Source: Mycobacterium sp. SMC-8
GTDB taxonomy: Bacteria > Actinomycetota > Actinomycetes > Mycobacteriales > Mycobacteriaceae
Assembly (NCBI RefSeq): GCF_025263565.1
Contig: NZ_CP079865.1
Location: 3,348,001-3,412,000 of the forward strand
Length of the DNA: 64,000 bases
Direction: 5' to 3'
A program made the position numbers and the translations under genes. Positions 25,598 to 34,686 of this stretch are shown one piece after another. Position 1 is the stretch's first letter, and the number at the start of each line of letters is the position of its first letter. The notes below the pieces were generated by a model. That model searched no databases. It was not told where the DNA came from and saw only the letters and a program-made list of their open reading frames with translations.

Positions 25598-26227
25598 TCA
25601 GCGCAGCGCCCGAGCGTTGTCGAGGCAGAAGCTGTGGCAGACCCTGTCCCGGACAATCGCTTTCGGGCACTCCGGATCGAACCACTGGTCGACGACCGCC
25701 CAGTGGATCGGATGCATCAGGTAGGGGCCCATGATGCCGTCAGCATCGCTGAACTCCTGCTCGAACACGTGAGTCCACGGCGATACGCCGACAGTGTGGT
25801 CGGGCCGGCTCAGCTGCCAGGCGCTGATCGTCAAGACGTAGCCGGGCAGCAGCCGCAGGTCGGCCTCGAACCGGGCCAACGTGTCGGCGTCGGTGCCCGG
25901 TGCGGTGCGCAACAACAGCGTCCGGTAGACGCTTCCGGGATCGCGGTCCGGGTCGCGCTGCGCCAGACCGTGATAGCCGACTCCGTTGACCCGGGTGACC
26001 GCCGGGTCGTGCAGTGCCGCGTCGAACCGGTCGGCGACTGACGCCCAGTCCTCGGCGCTGTCGAAACGCAGGTGCACGAGAAGGTCGCCGCCGTTGCGGC
26101 TGCCCGGAAGGGTGGGCGCGACAAGGTGTCGTACGGCTCCGCTCTGCTCGGCCAGGCGTTGGAGTGCCTCCAGCACGCGGCGGCCGTCGGTCTCGTCCAC
26201 GTCGACCAGGCGGGTCACGCTATACAT
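25598..26227 (-). CDS. Dabb/ferredoxin-like-fold hypothetical protein
   Basis: A 209-residue protein with two alpha/beta-barrel-like halves (TLPGSRNGGDLLVHLRFDS and YRTLLLRTAPGTDADTLARFEADL, then VFEQEFSDADGIMGPYLMHPIHWAVVD). The second half resembles stress-responsive A/B barrel (Dabb) domains, small domains found in catabolic clusters. ATG 26227 overlaps the stop of the next gene upstream by 8 bases. The function is unknown; isomerase, cyclase or small-oxygenase roles are all possible. Confidence 0.65.
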   Translation of the reverse strand: MYSVTRLVDVDETDGRRVLEALQRLAEQSGAVRHLVAPTLPGSRNGGDLLVHLRFDSAEDWASVADRFDAALHDPAVTRVNGVGYHGLAQRDPDRDPGSVYRTLLLRTAPGTDADTLARFEADLRLLPGYVLTISAWQLSRPDHTVGVSPWTHVFEQEFSDADGIMGPYLMHPIHWAVVDQWFDPECPKAIVRDRVCHSFCLDNARALR

Positions 26228-26570
26228 CGCAGAGCCCATCGACGTGCTCGTAGCGCGCGGCAGCGCTGCGCTCCCGTTCGACGATGAGGTGGGCAACCCC
26301 GTCCCACCACGCGCCCAGCGACGGGTCGGGCCTGCTCTGCCACGTCATCTCCCACCAGGCCCGCGCGCTCGGCAGCGACCAGGTGATGGTGACGGTGTTG
26401 GGTTCGCTGTCGAACCAGATCGGCGGCGAGACAAGAACTTCGCGCAGACTCATGCCGCGCGCGCGGGCTCCCGGAGCGTACCCGCCGAGGTAGGTGTCGA
26501 CGAACTCGCGGGCACACCCTGGCCGGGTCACCACCCGGTCGACGACGAAGACCTCGAACGTGGGGGCCAT
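26220..26570 (-). CDS. NIPSNAP-like small protein
   Basis: A 116-residue protein with the pattern VFVVDRVVTRPGCAREFVDTY, VSPPIWFDSEPNTVTITWSLPS and WWEMTWQSRPDPSL, typical of NIPSNAP/dimeric alpha-beta barrel domains. It is coupled to the Dabb-like gene and divergent from the OYE-family oxidoreductase. No catalytic residues can be assigned. Confidence 0.65.
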   Translation of the reverse strand: MAPTFEVFVVDRVVTRPGCAREFVDTYLGGYAPGARARGMSLREVLVSPPIWFDSEPNTVTITWSLPSARAWWEMTWQSRPDPSLGAWWDGVAHLIVERERSAAARYEHVDGLCDV

Positions 26571-26670
26571 GCGAGCGAGACTAGGGTCCGCACCCGGCTG
26601 TGACGGCGCCGATCCCGGCCATCGGGATACCTCCGTTGACGCTCCGGTCCGCGGGGTCGACGGTTACGGG

Positions 26671-27909
26671 ATGACCGATCTCAGCCCCGATCCGTTCGCG
26701 CCTGTCAGCCTCGGACCGGTGCGGCTGCGCAACCGGATCGTCAAAGCCGCCACGTCGGAGGGCCGTTCGCCGGACGGCATGGTGACCGACGATCTGATCG
26801 CGTTCCATCGCAGCTTCGCCGAGGGCGGGGTCGGGATGACGACCGTCGCGTACTGCTGTGTCTCGCCGCAGGGAGCCAGTGCGCCCGGACAGATCGTGAT
26901 GAACCGGGCTGCGCTTCCCGGGCTGCGCAGGCTCACCGACGCGGTGCACGACGCCGGTGCCGGCATCTCCGCTCAGCTCGGCCATGCCGGCGTGGTGGCG
27001 CCGAGGAAGCTGACGGGAGTGACCGCGGTGGCGCCGAGCCGCTTCGTCAACCCGACCTCGTTCGCCTACTGCCGGGAGATCCGTCGAGACGAGATCGCCG
27101 CAGTCATCGACCAATTCGGCCGGGCCGCGCTGGTCGCCGTGGAGGCCGGATTCGACGCTGTTGAGCTTCATTTCGGGCATCTCTACCTGCCGAGCTCGTT
27201 CCTGAGCCCACTGATCAACCGCCGCAAGGACGAGTACGGCGGCAGCATCGACAACAGGTCACGGCTGGTGCGGGAAATCGCGCAGCGGGTACGCGATGTG
27301 GTGGACGACCGCATCGCGGTGATCGCCAAGCTCGACATGGACGACGGGTTGCCCGGCAGCATCTGGATCGACGAGGCGCTGCGCACCGCGCAACTGCTCG
27401 ACGCCGATGCGACGCTGGACGCGCTGGAGCTGACGCAGGGGTCGTCGGTGTACCGGCCGATGTACCTGTTCCGGGGTGACGTGCCAGTGCGTGAATTCGC
27501 CACGGTGATGCCCCCGATGCTGCGTCCCGGCGTCCGGCTGATGGGTAAGGCCGTGATGGGCAGCTATCCGTACCGGGATCTCTACATGCTGCCCGCGGCA
27601 CGGCAATTCGTGCCGGTCATGCGCAACACGAAATTGATCCTGCTCGGCGGCATCACCAACCGCGATCACGTCGAGACCGGCATGCGGGAAGGGTTCGGAT
27701 TCGTCGCCATGGGCCGGGCGCTGCTGCGCGAACCGGACCTGGTGAACACGATGATCGCCGACTCCGCCGTGCGGAGCAGGTGCACTCACAACAACAAGTG
27801 CATGGTCACCGTGTTCGGCCGCACGCACTGTGTGCTGGATCCCGACCAGCGCTACGGCGCGGCAGAGCCGATGCTGCCCACCAGGTCGGTGACGTCCGCA
27901 CAGACCTGA
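26671..27909 (+). CDS. NADH:flavin oxidoreductase, old yellow enzyme family
   Basis: A 412-residue FMN TIM-barrel protein: VRLRNRIVKAATSEGRSPDG at the N-terminus, AQLGHAG, the substrate-binding block ELHFGHLYLPSSFLSP (HxxH-like), NRRKDEYGGS and GFGFVAMGRALLREPDL. C-terminal cysteines are present (RCTHNNKC), but the full 4Fe-4S pattern of dienoyl-CoA reductases is not evident. It probably reduces or isomerises an activated C=C bond. ATG 26671 matches the family N-terminus. The 3' end overlaps the convergent esterase gene by 58 bp. Confidence 0.82.
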   Translation: MTDLSPDPFAPVSLGPVRLRNRIVKAATSEGRSPDGMVTDDLIAFHRSFAEGGVGMTTVAYCCVSPQGASAPGQIVMNRAALPGLRRLTDAVHDAGAGISAQLGHAGVVAPRKLTGVTAVAPSRFVNPTSFAYCREIRRDEIAAVIDQFGRAALVAVEAGFDAVELHFGHLYLPSSFLSPLINRRKDEYGGSIDNRSRLVREIAQRVRDVVDDRIAVIAKLDMDDGLPGSIWIDEALRTAQLLDADATLDALELTQGSSVYRPMYLFRGDVPVREFATVMPPMLRPGVRLMGKAVMGSYPYRDLYMLPAARQFVPVMRNTKLILLGGITNRDHVETGMREGFGFVAMGRALLREPDLVNTMIADSAVRSRCTHNNKCMVTVFGRTHCVLDPDQRYGAAEPMLPTRSVTSAQT

Positions 27910-28805
27910 GTGCGGGCGCGCAGGCAGATGTCCAACGAAGGCATCGTCATGAATCCGTGGATTCCGCCCTCGAAGTACCGGCACACGGTCGGTACTCCTG
28001 CTGCCTCCAGCGCCTCGACATAGGCCAGCCCTTCGTCACGCAGCGGGTCGTGGCCTGCCACCACCGCGATGACCGGCGGCAGGCCGGTGAAGTCCTCGGC
28101 GCGCAGCGGTGAGGCGTACGGGTCGATCCGGTCGGCTGCCGAAGGCACATACTGGTCCCAGTACCACTGCAAAGCGGGCCGGGGGTTGTAGAAACCCTGC
28201 CCGAACAGTCGGTGGGACTCGCTGTCGAAATCGGCTGCGATGACCGGATAGAGCAGAACCTGCCCGGCCAAGGTAGGCCCGCCCCGATCGCGGGCCATCA
28301 ATGCGGTGACGGCGGCCAGGTTGCCTCCGGCGCTGTCGCCGCCGACCAGCACCGCCGACCCGTCGCCGCCGAACGCGCCGATATGCTCGGCGACCCACGC
28401 GGTGACGGCATAGACGTCCTCGGCGGCGGCCGGCCACTGGCCCTCTTCGGAGGCGCGACGGTAGTGCACTGACACCACCACAGCCGACATGCCGTTGGCG
28501 AAGGCTCGGCACAACCCGTCGTGACTATCCAGATCGCAGAACACCCAACCGCCGCCGTGGGCGAAAACCAATGTAGGCAAAGGTGTTCCGACTTCGGTGT
28601 GCGGGCGGTAGATGCGCACCGGGACCGGCCCCGCCGGCCCCGGCATCGTGTCGTCCTCGACGGAGGCGACGGGCTCGGGTTGTGCGGCGGGGACGAACCG
28701 GGACCGGATCGCGGCGCGCGCCTGCTCGCCGGTCATCGTGTGGACGGGCGGAAAACCCGAGTCCAGGGTTTCGATGATGTCGGCGATCTGCGGATCGAGC
28801 CTCAT
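27852..28805 (-). CDS. Alpha/beta hydrolase, HSL (Lip) family esterase
   Basis: A 317-residue HSL-type esterase with HGGGWVF (from residue 83), the nucleophile elbow GGDSAGGN (S158), an Asp in AGHDPLRDEG and a His in GGIHGFMTM. It is the second such esterase in the island. ATG 28805 overlaps the IclR stop by 4 bases, so the two are one transcription unit and IclR may control it. It is possibly a lactone or ester hydrolase acting after a Baeyer-Villiger step. Confidence 0.87.
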   Translation of the reverse strand: MRLDPQIADIIETLDSGFPPVHTMTGEQARAAIRSRFVPAAQPEPVASVEDDTMPGPAGPVPVRIYRPHTEVGTPLPTLVFAHGGGWVFCDLDSHDGLCRAFANGMSAVVVSVHYRRASEEGQWPAAAEDVYAVTAWVAEHIGAFGGDGSAVLVGGDSAGGNLAAVTALMARDRGGPTLAGQVLLYPVIAADFDSESHRLFGQGFYNPRPALQWYWDQYVPSAADRIDPYASPLRAEDFTGLPPVIAVVAGHDPLRDEGLAYVEALEAAGVPTVCRYFEGGIHGFMTMPSLDICLRARTQVCADVTDLVGSIGSAAP

Positions 28806-29674
28806 GCCGGCGGCGTGGTGGTCTGGCCGGGGCGGGGGACCGGGCCGCCGCGCAGCGGGCGCATCTGCTGCAGCGTGGGTGCCACGCGGGTAGGACCGCC
28901 GTCGACCGCGCGCCAGATTCGCATCGCCGCCATCCGTACTGGAGCGACGAGGCGCTGGTCGAACTTCATGTGACTCATCGGACCGCACACCGACACCGCG
29001 GCCGCCGCGTGGCCCGGATCGCCGATCGGAGCGGCCACGCAGCCGAAGCCCGGAACCGACTCCTCGCGGTCGAAGGCGACGCCGTGGGAGCGCACCTTCG
29101 CCAGGTCGGTGCGCAACTGGGCATGCGTCGAGATGGAGTACTTGGTGAGCCGCGGCAGGAAATCGGTGTCGAACACCTCGATGTCATTCTCGGGGGTGTA
29201 GGCGAGGATCGCCTTGCCGACCGCGGCGCAGTGGGCCGGCCGACGGCCGCCCACACGGGTCGGCAGGGCCGCGGTCATCCGGTTGCCGACTTTCTCCATG
29301 TACACGACATCGGATCCGTCGAGCACCGCAAGGTGGACGACAAGCCCGGTGGCAGCGTGAAGTTCGTGCAGCATCGGGATCGCGGCCTTGTGCAGCCGGT
29401 CCTGGTGGACAGCCAGCGAGCCGAGTTCGACCAGCCGCATTCCCAGTTCGTAATCACGGCCGTTGCGCCGCAGCCAGCGCAACTGGACCAGGCGTTCCAG
29501 CATGCGGTGCGCCGACGAGCGGGGCAGGCCGGTCCGTCGCACGATCTGCGCCAGCGTCAGCCGGCCCGGGCCGTCGAACGCGTCGAGCACCAGAGAGACC
29601 CGGTCGATCACCGCGCTCGGGGTCTCCGGGGCGGCCTTCGCGGCGGGTGCGGGTCGGTCGACGGTCACGGTCAT
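28802..29674 (-). CDS. IclR-family transcriptional regulator
   Basis: A 290-residue regulator. The N-terminal winged helix is SVVLDAFDG-like with LTLAQIVRRTGLPRSSAHRM (about residues 38-57), and the C-terminal IclR ligand domain includes GKAILAY and EESVPGFGCVAAPIGD. GGAGGATC precedes ATG 29674. A perfect 18-bp palindrome at 29701-29718, immediately upstream, is the obvious autoregulatory operator. IclR proteins often control aromatic and acid catabolism; here the esterase and perhaps the downstream minus-strand ring-cleavage operon are candidate targets. Confidence 0.88.
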   Translation of the reverse strand: MTVTVDRPAPAAKAAPETPSAVIDRVSLVLDAFDGPGRLTLAQIVRRTGLPRSSAHRMLERLVQLRWLRRNGRDYELGMRLVELGSLAVHQDRLHKAAIPMLHELHAATGLVVHLAVLDGSDVVYMEKVGNRMTAALPTRVGGRRPAHCAAVGKAILAYTPENDIEVFDTDFLPRLTKYSISTHAQLRTDLAKVRSHGVAFDREESVPGFGCVAAPIGDPGHAAAAVSVCGPMSHMKFDQRLVAPVRMAAMRIWRAVDGGPTRVAPTLQQMRPLRGGPVPRPGQTTTPPA

Positions 29675-29700
29675 CGGGATCCTCCGAAAGTAATACTCCT

Positions 29701-29718
29701 AATAGGCATATGCCTATT
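29701..29718. promoter_or_regulatory. Perfect 18-bp palindrome upstream of iclR-type gene
   Basis: AATAGGCATATGCCTATT is fully palindromic, AT-rich against the local base composition, and lies 27 bp before the IclR start codon. It is a likely operator of this regulator. The rest of the gap to 29897 shows no gene. Confidence 0.7.
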
Positions 29719-29897
29719 GGTCATATAGGACTACCACATCGATGTGCTCGCTGTCACATGAATGGCCGGGATATCACCGGGCGCACGGCGAAGAGCCCTC
29801 GAAATCGCATTCCACCAGGGCTTTGTGGACGGGAGGCCGCGCTGGGCGCAATCTGGCCGCTGAGGGGCGCTCAGAAAGAGCGGGGGCTGGCGTGAAG

Positions 29898-31358
29898 TCA
29901 GGGGCGGGCGGCGCTGCGGCCGGCGCGCCGCCCGTAGAAGCTGCCGTCGCCGAGCGATATGCCGCTGGCATAGCCCCATGCGGCCAATCCGGCGGTGCAC
30001 CGGCCGGCGGCGAACAAGCCGGGGATGGGCTCGCCGCTGACGTGGAGCACCTCGGCGTCGAGGGTGGTGGCCAGGCCGCCGAGGGTGAAGCCGCCGGTGC
30101 TGTCGCGCAGATCGACGGCCCCGACCGGCGAGCCGATCGGCTTGAGCCACTGCGCCTTTTTGTGCAGCAGCGGGTCCATGCCGCGGCCGGCCCCGTCGTT
30201 GTACGCGGCGACGGTGGTCTGCAGCGACCCGGGTGGCAGCCCGATCTCGGTTTCCAGGTCGGCGACGGTCTCAGCGACCCAGGTCGGTGGGCGCATCATC
30301 AGCTGCGGGGACGGCGAGGCCATCGCCTCGTCCTGGGCGTCGCCGTCGAGGATCAGGTAGGCGGTGTTGTTCTGGTGATACAGCGTCAGCTGTCCGACCC
30401 GGCCGGGGTAGGTGTCCTCGGCGACGAAGCGTTGTCCGCGTTCGTTGACCAGAATGCCGCGCACGAGCTGCTGCGGGTCGATGAAGATCGCGACTTCGGT
30501 GGCGTCCATGTGGGCCAGATCGGCGCCCAGCGCCTGAGCCATCTGGATGGCGCGGCCGTTGTGCTGTTCGATCGATGCCGCCGGGCGTCCGGCGATGCGT
30601 GGGGCGTACTGGGCGACCATCGCGTCGTTGTAGGCGAAACTGCCGGCCGCCAGCACGACTCCGCGGCGCGCCCGCACGGCGATTTCGGTGCCGTAGCGAC
30701 GCGCCACCACCCCGACCACCCGTCCGTCACCCCTGACGACAAGCCGTTGGGCCCGAACGTCGTACAGGGCGCGCGCGCCGGCAGCGGCGGCCGTCTCGAC
30801 GAGCGGCTTCATCAGCATGTAGCCGGCGCTGGCCTCGCCCTGCAACTTGCCCCACATCTGCGGAACATGGCCGCGCGGGGCAGGTGCGGCGATGGTGTTG
30901 AACGGGAAGGAGTTCTCGCCGCCGGAGTACATCAGGCCCTGGTCGCCCATCGGTTCCCACCCGGGCTCGCCGAAGAACTCCGCCTTGAACGGCACACCGC
31001 ATCCGACCAGCCAGTCGAAGTGTGCGACGCTACCCGCGCAGTAGTCGGCGATGCGGTTCTCGTCAGCCCCCGGGCCCATGGCCGCGTTGAGGTAAGCGGT
31101 CATGTCGTCGACCGAATCGTCGAAACCGCAAGCCTTCTGCAGAGCGGTGCCGCCGCCGAGGTAGATGAAGCCCCCCGCCATCGACGCGGCCCCGCCCCAG
31201 GAACCCGTCCGTTCCAGGACGAGCACGTCGGCACCGGCGCGTGCGGCCTCCACCGCCGCTGCCGCGCCGGCCACCCCGTATCCGGCGACGACGACGTCGG
31301 CTTCGTGGTCCCAGGCGGCGATCTCCGACTCCGGGACGGGGACGACGTCGGAGCTCAC
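29898..31358 (-). CDS. FAD-dependent 3-ketosteroid dehydrogenase, Kst4D-like
   Basis: A 486-residue flavoprotein with ADVVVAGYGVAGAAAAVEAA near the N-terminus, GGAASMAGGFIYLGGGT, and a C-terminal GLFAAGRCTAGLAAWGYASG + ISLGDGSFYGRRAG. This C-terminus is closer to 3-ketosteroid delta-4(5-alpha)-dehydrogenases than to KstD (which has TYPG...IG). The predicted role is introducing the C4-C5 double bond in 5-alpha/5-beta-reduced 3-ketosteroids. The GTG start 31358 overlaps the HsaC-like stop, so it belongs to the hsaA-hsaC operon. The assignment to Kst4D is from memory of the motif and is moderately sure. Confidence 0.75.
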   Translation of the reverse strand: MSSDVVPVPESEIAAWDHEADVVVAGYGVAGAAAAVEAARAGADVLVLERTGSWGGAASMAGGFIYLGGGTALQKACGFDDSVDDMTAYLNAAMGPGADENRIADYCAGSVAHFDWLVGCGVPFKAEFFGEPGWEPMGDQGLMYSGGENSFPFNTIAAPAPRGHVPQMWGKLQGEASAGYMLMKPLVETAAAAGARALYDVRAQRLVVRGDGRVVGVVARRYGTEIAVRARRGVVLAAGSFAYNDAMVAQYAPRIAGRPAASIEQHNGRAIQMAQALGADLAHMDATEVAIFIDPQQLVRGILVNERGQRFVAEDTYPGRVGQLTLYHQNNTAYLILDGDAQDEAMASPSPQLMMRPPTWVAETVADLETEIGLPPGSLQTTVAAYNDGAGRGMDPLLHKKAQWLKPIGSPVGAVDLRDSTGGFTLGGLATTLDAEVLHVSGEPIPGLFAAGRCTAGLAAWGYASGISLGDGSFYGRRAGRSAARP

Positions 31359-32263
31359 GGACGCATCGCCGCCGGCAGGTCGTCGACCCACTGGTGGCCC
31401 CAGTAGCTGTCGGCGGTGATCTCTTCGGCGGTGTAATAGGTTTCGTCGACCCGCATGCCCTCGGTGCCGAACTCGATGTCCCAGTCGCCGGGCGCACGCA
31501 CGTAGAACGACACCATCTTGTCGTTGGTGTGGCGGCCCAGTGTCGAGGACAACTGGAAGCCGTCCCTGGTCACCCGGTCGAGCGCCTGCCCGACCGCGTC
31601 GAGGGTGTCGACCTCCACCATGAGATGGATCAGGCCCGGGTCGCGCAACGTGGCGGCCGGGCACAGCGCCAGGCTGTGGTGTCTCTGGTTGACGCCGAGG
31701 AAGCGGACCCGGATCGGGCCGAATTCGGTTGGCGCCGGGACGCGGAACGCCCCGCGGGATGTGAATCCGAGGACGTCGGTGTAGAACTCGAACATCCCGT
31801 TGACGTCCATCGCGGGCAGCACGACGTGTCCGAGTCCCTGGTCGCCGGTCACGAACTTCGCACCGAACGGGGTGACTACCGGGCTGTGGTCGAGAACCGC
31901 GCCGTGGAACACCTCCAGCGAGGTGCCCGCCGGGTCTTGGAACGCGATGACCTCTTCGACCCTGCGGGTGTCGGCCTCGGCCAGGGACAGTTCCTTGTAC
32001 GGTGTGCCGGCTCCTTCGAGGGCACGTTTGACGTCCTCGAGGGCGGCGTGGTCGCGGACCTCCCAGCCGACCGTCGCGATCTTGTCGACGTCGCCGGGGG
32101 TGACGATGATGCGCGCGGCCCGTTCGTCCATCCGCAGGTACAGGACGTCCGGATCGGGTCCGCTGCCCTGCGCGAAACCCAGTACGCCGAAGGCGAAGTG
32201 CCGCCACCGCGCCATGTCGGTGGCCTGCACGGTGACATAGCCGAGGCTCTTGATCAGACTCAT
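31355..32263 (-). CDS. hsaC: Extradiol ring-cleavage dioxygenase, HsaC-like
   Basis: A 302-residue type I extradiol dioxygenase with two VOC modules. The expected iron ligands are H146 (GLGHVVLP), H213 (LIHLMVEV) and E264 (WDIEFG), with second-sphere H195/H196. HsaC homologues open the catecholic A ring of 3,4-DHSA in steroid degradation; the length and ligand spacing fit. It is coupled to the Kst4D-like gene (GTGA) and lies 8 bp after the HsaA-like gene. A related aromatic catechol remains possible. Confidence 0.88.
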   Translation of the reverse strand: MSLIKSLGYVTVQATDMARWRHFAFGVLGFAQGSGPDPDVLYLRMDERAARIIVTPGDVDKIATVGWEVRDHAALEDVKRALEGAGTPYKELSLAEADTRRVEEVIAFQDPAGTSLEVFHGAVLDHSPVVTPFGAKFVTGDQGLGHVVLPAMDVNGMFEFYTDVLGFTSRGAFRVPAPTEFGPIRVRFLGVNQRHHSLALCPAATLRDPGLIHLMVEVDTLDAVGQALDRVTRDGFQLSSTLGRHTNDKMVSFYVRAPGDWDIEFGTEGMRVDETYYTAEEITADSYWGHQWVDDLPAAMRP

Positions 32264-32271
32264 GACCACCC

Positions 32272-33453
32272 CTAGATCATCGCCCGCAGGGGTCCCTGCG
32301 GATCCACTCCGAGCGAACTCAGTGCCGAGGCGTGGTAGACGGTGCCCGGGACGTGGATGGCGTGGGCCTGGCCGACATGGACGTCGCGCCAATAGCGTTG
32401 CAGCGGTTTGTCCATGCGGGCGGCGTTACCGCCGCAGCGGGCGAAGATCTCGTCGACGGCGGACACGGCGCGCCATACCGCGCGGACCTGGGTGCGCCGT
32501 CCGGCGGCGCGGTCCTGGAAGGACACCTCCTCACCGGCGGCCACCATGTCGTAGATGCGGTCGGCGTTGGCCAGCAGTTCCTGGCGGGCGGCGTTGATGT
32601 CGGCGGCGGCTTCGCCGATCGCGTACATGACATAGGGGTCGTCCTTGATCGCGACGCTGCTGGAGTTCACGCGCTGACGCTGATAGTCCAGCGCGGCGGC
32701 CAAGGCGCCCTCGGCGATGCCGATGGTGGCCGAGGAGATGCCCAGCGGGAACATCGTCGACCACGGCATCAGGTACAGCGGCTCGGTCATCCCGGCCTCG
32801 CGCTGGGCGGTGCCGTCCATGACTTTCAGGCCGTCCATGGTCCGGTAGTCGGGCACGAACGCGCCGTCGACGATGACGTCCTTGGACCCGGTGCCGCGCA
32901 ACCCGACCACGTCCCAGGAGTCCTCGACGATCTCGTAGTCCTTGCGCGGCAGGATCATGTGCAGCATCTGCGGTGGCATCAGCGGCTTACCGTCCGCGTC
33001 GCCGACCATCGCACCCAGGATGATCCAGTCGCAGTGATCGGTGCCGGAACTGAACTGCCACCGCCCGGTGAAGATGTAGCCGCCGTCGGTGGGTACCGCG
33101 ACGCCCTGGGGCGCGTAGGGCGAAGCCACCCAGGTGTCGACATCCTCGGCCCAGATCTCCTGGCCGACGCGGGGATCGGCGTAGGCCAGCTGGTAGGGAT
33201 GCACGCCGACGACGCCGTTGATCCAGCCGGCGGACGGATCCAGCGCGGCGGTGGCCATCACCGTCTCGGCGAACTCCCGCGGATGGACCTCCAGGCCGCC
33301 GTGCTGCTTGGGCTGCAGCAGCCGGATGGACCCGACCTGCTTCATCGTCTTCACCGTGTCATCGGTGAGCTTGCCGATCGTCTCGGCCTCCACGGCCTGC
33401 TCGCGGAGCTGGTCTGCCAGGTCGGCGATGCGGTCGATCACCCGTTGTGTCAT
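32272..33453 (-). CDS. hsaA: Flavin-dependent monooxygenase oxygenase subunit, HsaA-like
   Basis: A 393-residue acyl-CoA-dehydrogenase-fold monooxygenase. Typical HsaA blocks are RLLQPKQHGGLEVHPREFAE, DPSAGW, GRWQFSSGTDHCDWIILGA, DVVGLRGTGSKDVIV, CGGNAARMDKPLQRYWRDVH and the active-site region HVGQAHAIH. HsaA hydroxylates the phenolic A ring of 3-HSA using FADH2/FMNH2 from HsaB. It heads the operon hsaA-like / hsaC-like / Kst4D-like. The reductase homologue is at 5150-5674. Confidence 0.9.
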   Translation of the reverse strand: MTQRVIDRIADLADQLREQAVEAETIGKLTDDTVKTMKQVGSIRLLQPKQHGGLEVHPREFAETVMATAALDPSAGWINGVVGVHPYQLAYADPRVGQEIWAEDVDTWVASPYAPQGVAVPTDGGYIFTGRWQFSSGTDHCDWIILGAMVGDADGKPLMPPQMLHMILPRKDYEIVEDSWDVVGLRGTGSKDVIVDGAFVPDYRTMDGLKVMDGTAQREAGMTEPLYLMPWSTMFPLGISSATIGIAEGALAAALDYQRQRVNSSSVAIKDDPYVMYAIGEAAADINAARQELLANADRIYDMVAAGEEVSFQDRAAGRRTQVRAVWRAVSAVDEIFARCGGNAARMDKPLQRYWRDVHVGQAHAIHVPGTVYHASALSSLGVDPQGPLRAMI

Positions 33454-33523
33454 GGATTTGATGGTGCCGCCTCAGACCGTGGCCTGTTGCCCTTTTCCCG
33501 GTGAGCGGAAGTGATTCCCCGGC

Positions 33524-34557
33524 TCAGAACTCGATTCTCACCGGGTCGGAAACCGGGTGGGCCTGGCAGGCCAGGAACAGCCCCTCGGCGATGTCCTCGG
33601 GTTCGAGGATCGTCGCGTTGCCGAGGTCGACCTGACCGCCGGAGACGGTGGCAGCGCACGATCCGCAGTTCCCCTCGCGGCACGAGTAGGGGACATCGAT
33701 GCCGGCGGCCAGCATGGTGTCGAGCAGAGTGTGTTCTTCAGGCCAGCGCAGCCGGTGCACGTCGCCGTCGATCGCGACCTCGGCGTCGACGGCCCGGCCA
33801 TCGTCGGTCACGGCGGCGGCCGGTACGTCGGCGAACGGGTCTCCCTCCAGGGACTGGAAAACCTCCAGATGGATGTGGTCGCGCGGGACACCGGCCTCGG
33901 TGAGGGTCTCCTTGACCACCGCCATGAACGGGGCCGGTCCGCAGATGAAGGACTGGTAGCCGGAGAACAACCCGGCGAAGATGCTCAGCTGTGCGCGGGT
34001 GGGCAGTCCCTGTACGGATTCCAGCCAGTGCAGGACGGTCAGCCGGCCGGCGTAGCGAGCGGCGAGCTCGCGCAGTTCGGTGGCGAAGATCACCGAGGCC
34101 TCGTCCCGGTTGGCGTAGCACAGCACCACCCGGCCGGTCCCGGCGGTGAGCACCGACTTCAGGATCGACATGACCGGTGTGATGCCGCTGCCCGCGGCCC
34201 ATAGCAGGAAGTGGCCGTCGAGATGCTGCGGCGTGAAAACACCGGAGGGCAGCAGAGATTCGACGACATCGCCGACAGAGACGTTGTCGCACAACCAGTT
34301 CGATCCATAGCCGCCGTCGGTGCGTTTGACGGTCACCTTCGGGGCGTCGTCGGTGTGTGGTGAGCTGGCCAGCGAATAGCAGCGCGCCACCGAACCGGTC
34401 AGCTCGCTGGGATGCGCAGCGTCAGGAACTGGCCCGGCCGGTAGGCAAACCGTTCCCGGTGCTCACCGGGCACCGCGAAAACCAGTGACTTCGCATCCCG
34501 GCTCTCCACGATGACGTCGGTGACGGTCAGGGCCACGGTGCGGGACACGTCGTTCAC
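33524..34557 (-). pseudogene. kshB: KshB-like ferredoxin reductase, frameshifted
   Basis: This encodes the reductase partner of KshA: an FAD domain, an NAD domain and a C-terminal plant-type [2Fe-2S] domain (YSCREGNCGSC ... LACQ). It starts at GTG 34557 and is intact to GQFLTLRIP, then shifts. The sequence reads IPAS and stops at 34399, while the other frame continues ELTGSVARCYSLASSPHTDD and runs to 33524. Loss of one C in the run read as GGG at 34408-34410 would explain it; restoring one base gives IPSELTGSVARCYSL and a 344-residue protein, a normal KshB length. It is either a real mutation that leaves KshA dependent on another reductase, or a homopolymer sequencing error. Confidence 0.85.
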
Positions 34558-34673
34558 GGCCGACCATCCTGGCCCAGGATGCCGCTGCGGTGTGGCCGGG
34601 CTACCGGTGGGCGGGAAGAAATCCCGGTGCCCGTTGACCGGGAGACGTACGGAGTGGGTGACCGATGGGGTCC

Positions 34674-34679
34674 TAGCGT
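34674..34679 (+). promoter_or_regulatory. -10 element of a leaderless transcript
   Basis: TAGCGT (TANNNT) ends 7 bases before GTG 34687, with no Shine-Dalgarno sequence, as in mycobacterial leaderless mRNAs. It supports the GTG start over more upstream starts in the same frame. Confidence 0.5.
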
Positions 34680-34686
34680 GCACCGT

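Noticed and set aside
31359..32207. An N-terminal extension of the Kst4D-like flavoprotein (769 residues in all)
   Set aside because: This part is an Arg/Gly/Pro-rich out-of-frame reading of the HsaC-like gene; GTG 31358 with GTGA overlap is the natural start.
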